From: an uncultured Prevotellaceae bacterium
GTDB taxonomy: Bacteria; Bacteroidota; Bacteroidia; Bacteroidales; Bacteroidaceae
DNA: 64,000 bases
Direction of reading: 5' to 3'
Assembly (NCBI GenBank): GCA_946415645.1
Contig: CAMKTJ010000003.1
Location: forward strand, 51,561-115,560
Shown in pieces: positions 20,256 through 27,821 of this stretch. The notes beneath the pieces are model-generated. The model ran no database searches. It worked only from the letters and a program-made list of their open reading frames with translations, and was not told where the DNA came from. A program made the translations under genes and the position numbers. Within the stretch, counting starts at the first letter, position 1; every line of letters starts with the position of its first letter.

Positions 20256-22033
20256 CCGAAGGAGAAATCAGATATGCGACAATTTGCCAGGCAGGAACAA
20301 CTATCCTGAAGAATGGCAAGGAGACTAAACTGCATCCCTACCAGCAAAAAGCGAAGAGTGATATCTTTCATACATGGGATGAAGTCCGTCACGTTATGTT
20401 GCAGATGCCAACTGGAACGGGCAAGACATATCTGTTCTCCAGTATCATTCATGACATCAACGACTGGAGCATGAAAACACATACTCCAAATAAGATGTTG
20501 GTAATAGCACATAGAAAAGAACTGATTGACCAGATAGACAAGAGCCTGAGCGTATTCCATGTGGGCCATTCTGTATTAGCCGGGCCTAAGGAGCATCGTA
20601 GTCTCTCGCATCCTGTTATTGTTTCTTCTATTCAGACAATCACACATCCCGCAAATGCAGGAGATGTGGAGCGTCTGAGGTCGAGAATCCACTTTGTCAT
20701 CATAGACGAAGCCCATCATGCAATGGCCAATACTTACAGACGGCTTTGGAAGATGTTCCCTGATGCCAGGTTCCTTGGTGTTACAGCAACTCCTTGGCGC
20801 ATGAATCATTCAGGATTCCAGCGTATCTTTGACAGACTAATCCTCACGCAGCCAGTAAAGGAGTTTATTCGTCAGGGCTATCTGGCTCCTTATAATTATT
20901 ACTCGTTGAAACCTAACAGTTGGGTGCAAGGAGCTATTGACGGCATCCGCAAATTTGACAAGTGGGGGGATTATGACGAACACGCTCTGATTGATACAAT
21001 GGATTTGGGGCATATCCGAGCACAACTTGTCAAGAGTTACCAGAAGCTGGCGTGGAAGAAGAAAGGTATCATCTACAGCATTAACAAGCAGCATAGTGCT
21101 AATATCTGTAATGATTACAGGCGGCTTGGAGTTCGGATTGTTGACATTGACGACTCGACTCCATCCAAAGTAAGGCAGCAATACGTTAATGATTTCAAAG
21201 CAGGTCTGATAGATATCATCGTAAATGTAAATATCTTCTCGGAAGGTTTTGACTGTCCGGATATTGAGTTCATTCAGCTTGCACGACCTACACGTTCTTT
21301 GACAATGTACCTGCAACAAGTGGGCAGAGGTCTTAGAACTACTGAAGGGAAAACAAAGTGTATCATACTTGACAATGTAGGCATGTACACGCGTTTTGGG
21401 CTTCCAGATGCGAACCGCCATTGGATGGCTCATTTCCGTGGGCAGGAGGTTGATGAGTCTCCCAAACGAGAGAAGGGCTTTGGATTGGGTGAGTATTATT
21501 ATGAAGAGCCTGACTTAAACGAAGGGGATGAAGATATGTTACTCATTCAGGAAACTAACAATGATGAAGACTTTGAAAATGATGCACCTCAAAGCATTGT
21601 TACGTCTGTGCCTGTCCCTAGTAAAAATGTCAGGAAAGATTCTGACGAGAAATGTGAACAGATATCTCCTTCCCCCACGAATCCAAGTCATTTAAGATTA
21701 AAGTTAATTCAACCTTTATCCCCGTCATATTTGCTGGAAAGTAATAAAATTTATGATGATTTATCTATCGTTGCAGATAACAAATACTACTATGTGAAAA
21801 TGGGTAAGTCGGGAAATTGCTATTCTTTTGCTTCTGTATTAAGGAGACCATCAGCGGATGATGTGTTAAAGGTTATCCCGAATGGCAATGTATATAACAT
21901 TGTTCACTACATCCCTGAATCTGAAAATGCTAAAGAACTGATAATAGGTACCATTTCATGCAAAAAAGACATTGTAACATATACAAAAGATTTTAATGGT
22001 AAGCCTATAGTGACTTCTTTTGAGGTTAAATGA
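20252..22033 (+). CDS. Superfamily 2 DEAD/DEAH-box helicase
   Basis: LQMPTGTGKTYLF, VIIDEAHHA, GVTATPWRM, NIFSEGFDCPDIE, QQVGRGLR motifs. Confidence 0.95.
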   Translation: MTEGEIRYATICQAGTTILKNGKETKLHPYQQKAKSDIFHTWDEVRHVMLQMPTGTGKTYLFSSIIHDINDWSMKTHTPNKMLVIAHRKELIDQIDKSLSVFHVGHSVLAGPKEHRSLSHPVIVSSIQTITHPANAGDVERLRSRIHFVIIDEAHHAMANTYRRLWKMFPDARFLGVTATPWRMNHSGFQRIFDRLILTQPVKEFIRQGYLAPYNYYSLKPNSWVQGAIDGIRKFDKWGDYDEHALIDTMDLGHIRAQLVKSYQKLAWKKKGIIYSINKQHSANICNDYRRLGVRIVDIDDSTPSKVRQQYVNDFKAGLIDIIVNVNIFSEGFDCPDIEFIQLARPTRSLTMYLQQVGRGLRTTEGKTKCIILDNVGMYTRFGLPDANRHWMAHFRGQEVDESPKREKGFGLGEYYYEEPDLNEGDEDMLLIQETNNDEDFENDAPQSIVTSVPVPSKNVRKDSDEKCEQISPSPTNPSHLRLKLIQPLSPSYLLESNKIYDDLSIVADNKYYYVKMGKSGNCYSFASVLRRPSADDVLKVIPNGNVYNIVHYIPESENAKELIIGTISCKKDIVTYTKDFNGKPIVTSFEVK

Positions 22034-22048
22034 CATAATTGGAATATA

Positions 22049-22780
22049 ATGAATGCTACAGACACCATACAATATGCCAAAATAAAGGATCATAGATACG
22101 AAGAGTATTTCATAAAATTCCAGAGTAACGGTAAGGAGATTAGTGATGAAGAACGAGAGAAGTTTATAAAGGAAAACGATAAAGATATTTCAGTTTATAT
22201 AGAAAGCTTACATATATTGAAAGAGGAAATTGATAGCCTTAATGGAAAAGATGATGAATTTCATAAAGCATATAAGACTATCCTCTCTGTTTGTCAATTT
22301 GTTGTCATAACCTCAATTGATTGCTTAGTCATCAGCAAGTACTTCCTTTTGGCTGATACTGACTATGACAAGCGGTTTATGAGGGGTAAGATGAAAGTTA
22401 TTCTCAACGAGGGATTCAAGAAACTATATGGGTTTGAAAAGAAGACGAAAGAGAAATCTGAGTGGAATAAACTTTCAGAAATTGTTGAACACCTTCCCAT
22501 GACTTTTGAGTTCGAGTATAGGAAATTGACCTATTTGCTTGACAATCATTCCAAATCTTCCTCCTGGTGGAAAGATGAACGTGACGTAGAGACTCATCTG
22601 GATATTGAAAAACTCTATGAATCAAGATGTGAGGAAATAGAGGAGAGTAAGGTGATGATGGATTCTGTAAAGCTTTTCAGCACCTTATATGCTGTCCAAC
22701 TTTTCCTAACTAATGTGCATGGATGTTTTCATAATACCATTATTCAGAATTGCAAGAACCAAGAAGCAAGCAAAGCTTAG
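22049..22780 (+). CDS. Hypothetical helical protein in defence operon
   Basis: 243 aa ORF in line with the operon, no motif recognised. Confidence 0.7.
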   Translation: MNATDTIQYAKIKDHRYEEYFIKFQSNGKEISDEEREKFIKENDKDISVYIESLHILKEEIDSLNGKDDEFHKAYKTILSVCQFVVITSIDCLVISKYFLLADTDYDKRFMRGKMKVILNEGFKKLYGFEKKTKEKSEWNKLSEIVEHLPMTFEFEYRKLTYLLDNHSKSSSWWKDERDVETHLDIEKLYESRCEEIEESKVMMDSVKLFSTLYAVQLFLTNVHGCFHNTIIQNCKNQEASKA

Positions 22781-22798
22781 GACATAACATTATTATAT

Positions 22799-23368
22799 AT
22801 GGACCACCTAACCCCGCAACAACGACACAAGAATATGGCGGCTATCCGAAGCAAGGATACAAAGCCGGAAATGATTGTGCGCAAGGGGTTGTGGAATAGG
22901 GGATTCCGCTATCGTCTCAACTATAAGCGTCTGCCTGGGCATCCGGACTTGGTGCTGAGGAAATACAGAACGTGCATATTCGTGAACGGTTGCTTTTGGC
23001 ATGGACATTTGGTGGCATTGCCACAGATGTCTGATGGAAGAAGTAAGATGGAAGATGTAATTGAGAGTTCGGAGTGTTGTAAGATTCCGAAGACGAATAG
23101 GGAGTTCTGGGTGGCGAAGATTCGCAGGAACAAGGAACGTGACAAGGAGGAACAGAAAAGACTGGCGGCGATGGGCTGGCATTGCATCACGGTGTGGGAG
23201 TGCGAGCTGACGCCAAAGAAACGGGAAGAGACCTTAGAGTCGATTGCGTTCACGCTGAACCATATATGGCTGCAAGATCATCAGACTAAAGTCGTATCCT
23301 ATCCGAAACTGGAGGAAGAGGATATGCAGATGCCGATGGCGGCGGAGGAACTTACGGTTCAAGATTAA
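22799..23368 (+). CDS. vsr: Very short patch repair (Vsr)-like endonuclease with an internal repeat-derived insertion
   Basis: LTPQQRHKNMAAIRSKDTKPE, DLVLRKYRTCIFVNGCFWHGH, PKTNREFWVAKIRRNKERD, WHCITVWECEL. Confidence 0.9.
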   Translation: MDHLTPQQRHKNMAAIRSKDTKPEMIVRKGLWNRGFRYRLNYKRLPGHPDLVLRKYRTCIFVNGCFWHGHLVALPQMSDGRSKMEDVIESSECCKIPKTNREFWVAKIRRNKERDKEEQKRLAAMGWHCITVWECELTPKKREETLESIAFTLNHIWLQDHQTKVVSYPKLEEEDMQMPMAAEELTVQD

Positions 23369-23434
23369 GGGTGCATGGTGAACGGATTCACGGAGTCACG
23401 AAATAAGGATAGAATAAAAACGTTATAAAGATAT

Positions 23435-24457
23435 ATGGAAGATAAAGGTCAGATATTGCTCTATCAGACACCTGACGGAGAATCGCGCATAGAGGTTCGA
23501 CTGGAAGGTGAAACCGTATGGCTCAATCAGGAGCAAATGGCGGAGCTGTTTCAGCGTAACAAATCTACTATTTCAAGGCATATTAACAATGCCTATGAAG
23601 AGGGCGAGCTGACGCCAGAGGCAACCGTTGCGTTTTTTGCAACAGTTCAAACAGAAGGTAACAGACAGGTGGAGCGAGACATTGCTTTCTACAACCTCGA
23701 TATGATTATCAGCGTGGGTTATCGCGTTCATTCATATCGTGGCGTGCAGTTCCGCATGTGGGCGACGAGAGTACTGAAAGAATACATTGTGAAAGGTTTC
23801 GTGCTTAATGACGACCTGTTGAAACGTGCCGGTGGAGGTAATTACTTTGATGAGCTGTTGGCACGCATCCGCGACATCCGTTCGTCTGAGAAGGTGTTTT
23901 ATCGAAAAGTGCTGGAGATCTATGCGCTCAGCATCGACTACGACCCAAGGGTGGAAATGACGCAGGAGTTCTTCAAAACGGTGCAGAACAAAATGCACTA
24001 CTCTGTGCATGGGCACACGGCAGCGGAGATTATCTACGAGCGTGCTGATGCCAGGAAAGACTTCATGGGTCTGACCACATGGGCGGGTGAGATGCCTCAG
24101 AAGACAGATGCTGAGATAGCCAAAAACTATCTGTCACAGGAAGAGATAACCACGCTGAACCGTATCGTTAGCCTTTATCTGGACTTTGCTGAGTTGCAGG
24201 CCGAGGAGCATCGACCCATGTACATGAAGGACTGGATAGCAATTCTTGATGATTTCCTGCGTATTTCTCGTAAGGACATACTCACTCATGCCGGTTCAAT
24301 CTCTGCAAAGCTGGCCAAAGCGAAAGCCGATGCAGAATATGACAAATTCAAGGAGAGGACGAAGAATGAACTGACTCCTGTAGAGATTCACTTCCTTGAA
24401 CAGTTTGAGAGGGAGCAGAAAAAATTAGGCGATGGAAAGCGAAAAAAGGAGAGTTGA
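23435..24457 (+). CDS. RhuM family protein
   Basis: TVWLNQEQMAELFQRNKSTISRHI, YNLDMIISVGYRVHSYRGVQFRMWATRVLKEY, VHGHTAAEII. Confidence 0.9.
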   Translation: MEDKGQILLYQTPDGESRIEVRLEGETVWLNQEQMAELFQRNKSTISRHINNAYEEGELTPEATVAFFATVQTEGNRQVERDIAFYNLDMIISVGYRVHSYRGVQFRMWATRVLKEYIVKGFVLNDDLLKRAGGGNYFDELLARIRDIRSSEKVFYRKVLEIYALSIDYDPRVEMTQEFFKTVQNKMHYSVHGHTAAEIIYERADARKDFMGLTTWAGEMPQKTDAEIAKNYLSQEEITTLNRIVSLYLDFAELQAEEHRPMYMKDWIAILDDFLRISRKDILTHAGSISAKLAKAKADAEYDKFKERTKNELTPVEIHFLEQFEREQKKLGDGKRKKES

Positions 24458-24465
24458 AGAGGCAG

Positions 24466-24567
24466 ACTGCTTCTACCCATACTCTAGGCTGCTTCTAGGC
24501 TGCTTCTAGGCTGCTTCTAGCCATACTCTAGGCTGCTTCTAGCCATACTCTAGGCTGCTTCTAGCCT
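24466..24567. repeat. 11/22-nt tandem repeat array
   Basis: Units ctgcttctagg and ctgcttctagccatactctagg. Confidence 0.85.
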
Positions 24568-24623
24568 TACTCACGAGTATGGCAAGAGCGAGAGTGGTGC
24601 GAAATAAGAAAGAGATAAGAAAC

Positions 24624-24640
24624 GGTTACAAATTGTAACC
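24624..24640. promoter_or_regulatory. Palindrome GGTTACAAATTGTAACC
   Basis: 8-bp perfect arms with a 1-nt centre, between rhuM and the NUDIX gene. Confidence 0.4.
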
Positions 24641-24717
24641 AGTTGAAACTTCTTGCAGCTGACGGGAAAATGCGACTGACTGATGTGGCAGACGTTGCCT
24701 GAGGAAGCGGAAGATTG

Positions 24718-25104
24718 ATGATGAAACACATAGAGGTAGTAGCAGCTATTATACAGAAGGATGACCGTATCTTCGCAACTCAGCGTGGATATGGCGATTT
24801 CAAAGATTGGTGGGAATTCCCTGGCGGAAAGATGGAAATAGGGGAGACACCTGAGGAGGCTTTGAAGCGTGAGATTCGTGAGGAGCTGTCAGCAGAAATC
24901 AGCGTGGACAGTTTCCTCTGTACGGTGGAGTATGACTACCCTGAGTTTCACCTGACGATGCATTGTTACCTCTGCTCCCTGCTGACGGAGGGGCTTCACC
25001 TGAATGAGCATGAAGCGGCACGTTGGCTGACGAAAGATGAGCTGGACAGCGTGAAGTGGCTGCCGGCAGACGAGATAATGATTGAAGAATTAAAGGCAAA
25101 ATAA
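24718..25104 (+). CDS. mutT: NUDIX hydrolase, MutT-like 8-oxo-dGTP diphosphatase
   Basis: GGKMEIGETPEEALKREIREELSAEI Nudix box. Confidence 0.9.
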   Translation: MMKHIEVVAAIIQKDDRIFATQRGYGDFKDWWEFPGGKMEIGETPEEALKREIREELSAEISVDSFLCTVEYDYPEFHLTMHCYLCSLLTEGLHLNEHEAARWLTKDELDSVKWLPADEIMIEELKAK

Positions 25105-25148
25105 GCCAATTAAGGATAAGGGGATGGTTCTTTGATCCGTTCATAACA

Positions 25149-25186
25149 AAGAAGGAAGTGTCCAGATTTGAGGTCACTTCCTTCTT
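25149..25186 (+). terminator. Terminator hairpin between mutT and convergent OMP gene
   Basis: AAGAAGGAAGTG/CACTTCCTTCTT 12-bp perfect inverted repeat. Confidence 0.65.
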
Positions 25187-25195
25187 ATATATATA

Positions 25196-25672
25196 TTAAA
25201 ACCTATAGATAACACCTGTTGCTATGCCAACTGAGCCAACGCCAAAAGCAGGTCCCCAATCGCCATCATAATATTCAACGCCAAAAAGTCCTACATCTCC
25301 ATAAACCTGCCAATGGTCATTTAACTTAATTCTAATGGAAGGGGACAATCCAATTTGAGAACCAATCAGCTCACTATTGAAAAGTAATTCGGCACGTGCC
25401 TTTACATCAAGAAACACTTTGTCATTTTTCCAACAATTGAATCGGGCGTAGGGCTCTACGTAGCCATAGACATTGTCTGAGATTACTTCCATTCCTAGTC
25501 CTAATCCAACTGCCCATCTGTCATTAAACTCATATCCAACTGATGGCTTTAAGGCAAACTGGAAATTATTCTTGAGGTATCCAATATTTGTACCTCCTGC
25601 TACAAACCACTGGGCATTAACATTTAAACTTGTGCTTACCAAAATAAGCAGAATTGCTAGTATCTTCTTCAT
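25196..25672 (-). CDS. Small outer membrane beta-barrel protein
   Basis: MKKILAILLILVSTSLNVNAQ signal peptide; alternating strands; C-terminal GVIYRF. Confidence 0.75.
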   Translation of the reverse strand: MKKILAILLILVSTSLNVNAQWFVAGGTNIGYLKNNFQFALKPSVGYEFNDRWAVGLGLGMEVISDNVYGYVEPYARFNCWKNDKVFLDVKARAELLFNSELIGSQIGLSPSIRIKLNDHWQVYGDVGLFGVEYYDGDWGPAFGVGSVGIATGVIYRF

Positions 25673-25780
25673 AATAATACGTTTTATTATTGCAAATATA
25701 CAAACATTTCTCAAACAGTCAAAGGATTACGGGCTGGTTCTTTGATTCCGCAAAATACATGGACCACCTAACTCTGGAAA

Positions 25781-25878
25781 GATGTATGATGTATGATGTA
25801 AGATGTAAGATGGAAGATGTAAGATGGAAGAGGGATGATGGGAGAGGGATGATGGATGATGGATGATGTTAGATGGAT
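25781..25878. repeat. GATGTAT/GATGTAA/GATGGAA heptanucleotide array
   Basis: About 14 consecutive 7-nt units in exact phase. Confidence 0.9.
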
Positions 25879-25905
25879 ATCACGACACTACCAATCATTG
25901 ATTAT

Positions 25906-26271
25906 TCATTTAATGGTATCTGAAACATTCATACCCAGCCACACGGCCAGGATGCCGATAACTACACTTGCAGCCAAATAAAGTGCCATCTGTAAGGCAT
26001 CGCCCGCCTTCATCATGCTGAAGGACTCGTTGGCAAAGGTGCTGAAGGTGGTGAAACCGCCACAGAAACCTGTGACAAGCAACAGCTTTATTTCTGGCGA
26101 AACAATGCCCTTGCTTACCAATCCCACCAACAGTCCGATAAACAGTGAGCCAAGGATGTTTACGGCAAAGGTTCCCCAAGGCCATGAAGCGACATTAATG
26201 CCAGACAGCAGGTAGCGACAGACAGAACCAATCGCACCACCTATTGCAACTAAAAGAATATTTCGTAGCAT
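25906..26271 (-). CDS. crcB: Fluoride efflux transporter FluC/CrcB
   Basis: GGAIGSVCRYLLSG, WGTFAVNILGSLFIGLLVG, TGFCGGFTTFSTFANE. Confidence 0.95.
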   Translation of the reverse strand: MLRNILLVAIGGAIGSVCRYLLSGINVASWPWGTFAVNILGSLFIGLLVGLVSKGIVSPEIKLLLVTGFCGGFTTFSTFANESFSMMKAGDALQMALYLAASVVIGILAVWLGMNVSDTIK

Positions 26272-26363
26272 AACACTCTCATTTTTTTGCAAAGATAATC
26301 ATTATTCCATAAACCACAAAAAAAGTGACGCAGGGACGGGTCCGTGACACGTACCTGAAGTCT

Positions 26364-26468
26364 GATGCATGATGGAAGAAGGAAGATGTTAGATGGAAGA
26401 TGTTAGATGTTAGATGTAAGAAGTAAGATGGATGATGGCTGAAGACTGAAGTAAGAAGGCTGAAGGCT
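26364..26468. repeat. GATGGAA/GATGTTA/GAAGTAA heptanucleotide array
   Basis: About 15 consecutive 7-nt units in exact phase. Confidence 0.9.
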
Positions 26469-26497
26469 ATAACTTTTTTACATGTAGCTTATCAATT

Positions 26498-26558
26498 ATT
26501 CCCAACGTGGGAATATTTTGTTCCCAACGTGGGAATTATTCATTCCCAACGTGGGAAT
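26498..26558. repeat. Three TTCCCAACGTGGGAA inverted-repeat units at exact 22-nt spacing
   Basis: CCCAACGTGGG starts at 26501, 26523 and 26545. Confidence 0.9.
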
Positions 26559-26631
26559 GCAAAGCCAGCTCCTTGATATTTGTGGCATTAAAAAAGAGTT
26601 CTGAACCAGAACTCTCTAAATGCGCCCTCAG

Positions 26632-26704
<73 letters not shown>

Positions 26705-26819
26705 AAAACCGAATGCAAAGATAAGCCTTTTTTCCAAATTAGGGAAATTATACAGGCCTTTTTTCGGTAAAGTTTACAGAAATCCGTAATTTTGCACCTG
26801 CATTTTTTGAAACAGATAC

Positions 26820-27821
26820 ATGAGCATTAGTAAAAAGACTGTTATATCAGGAATAACATTAGCCATTCTGGCTGTAGGAACATTAACGGCATCAGCCTTT
26901 CTGGGTAGCGTAAAGCCGGATTCCGACAATACCATTATATATATAGATAATGATGATACGCCAGACAGCGTGTGGCAAAAAGCCGGACTGGGATGGAGAG
27001 GAGATATCATAAGCCTGGTATTACCATATAAGAAGGTAAGAACAGGCCGCTATGATGTGGGACAGGACATACCCGTACTGACACTTTACCGCAAACTCAG
27101 GAACGGACAGCAGGACCCCGTACACCTGACTATACCCACCAGTCGTACCATGGAGAAACTGGCGGGAGCACTCTCTAAAAAGCTGATGCTGGACAGCCTG
27201 ACATTGGTAAATGCATTAACAGATGAGGCATTTTGCCAGAAAGCTGGATACAACCAAGCTACCCTACCCGCCCTATTTATTCCCAACACTTACGAGGTAT
27301 ATTGGGATATCACCTTGGAAGGACTGATACAACGTATGCAGAAGGAGAACAAAGCCTTCTGGAATGATGAGCGCGAGAAGAAAGCCAAGGCACTGAACCT
27401 GAGCCACGAGGAGATTTATACATTGGCCAGCATTGTTGACGAGGAGACGGCCAACGATGCCGAGAAGCCTGCCATTGCAGGACTGTACCTGAACCGTTTG
27501 CACAAAGACATGCCATTGCAGGCTGACCCGACGGTGAAGTTTGCCGTGGGTGACTTCAGCCTAAGACGTATAACAGGCGAACACCTTAAGAAGGAGAGTC
27601 CCTACAACACTTACCTGAATATAGGACTGCCCCCGGGCCCTATACGTATTGCCAGCATAGCAGGACTGGATGCCGTACTGAACTACCAGCATCACAACTA
27701 CCTGTACATGTGCGCCAAAGCAGACTTCTCCGGCACACACGCCTTTGCAGCAAACTTTACTGAGCATAAAAAAAATGCCCGCAACTACATACGGGCATTA
27801 AACGAAAGGAACATCCACTAA
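26820..27821 (+). CDS. mltG: Endolytic transglycosylase MltG
   Basis: SIVDEETANDAEKPAIAGLYLNRL, MPLQADPTVKFAVG, YNTYLNIGLPPGPIRIAS. Confidence 0.92.
   Translation: MSISKKTVISGITLAILAVGTLTASAFLGSVKPDSDNTIIYIDNDDTPDSVWQKAGLGWRGDIISLVLPYKKVRTGRYDVGQDIPVLTLYRKLRNGQQDPVHLTIPTSRTMEKLAGALSKKLMLDSLTLVNALTDEAFCQKAGYNQATLPALFIPNTYEVYWDITLEGLIQRMQKENKAFWNDEREKKAKALNLSHEEIYTLASIVDEETANDAEKPAIAGLYLNRLHKDMPLQADPTVKFAVGDFSLRRITGEHLKKESPYNTYLNIGLPPGPIRIASIAGLDAVLNYQHHNYLYMCAKADFSGTHAFAANFTEHKKNARNYIRALNERNIH

Noticed and set aside
20837-21433. 198 aa minus-strand ORF in the helicase gene
   Set aside because: Opposite strand of conserved helicase motifs; no independent evidence
24466-24567. Possible CRISPR array
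   Set aside because: Units of 11/22 nt with no unique spacers and no cas genes
24641-24714. Possible gene remnant (NQLKLLAADGKMRLTDVADVA) before mutT
   Set aside because: Short, no recognisable homology, cannot be distinguished from chance
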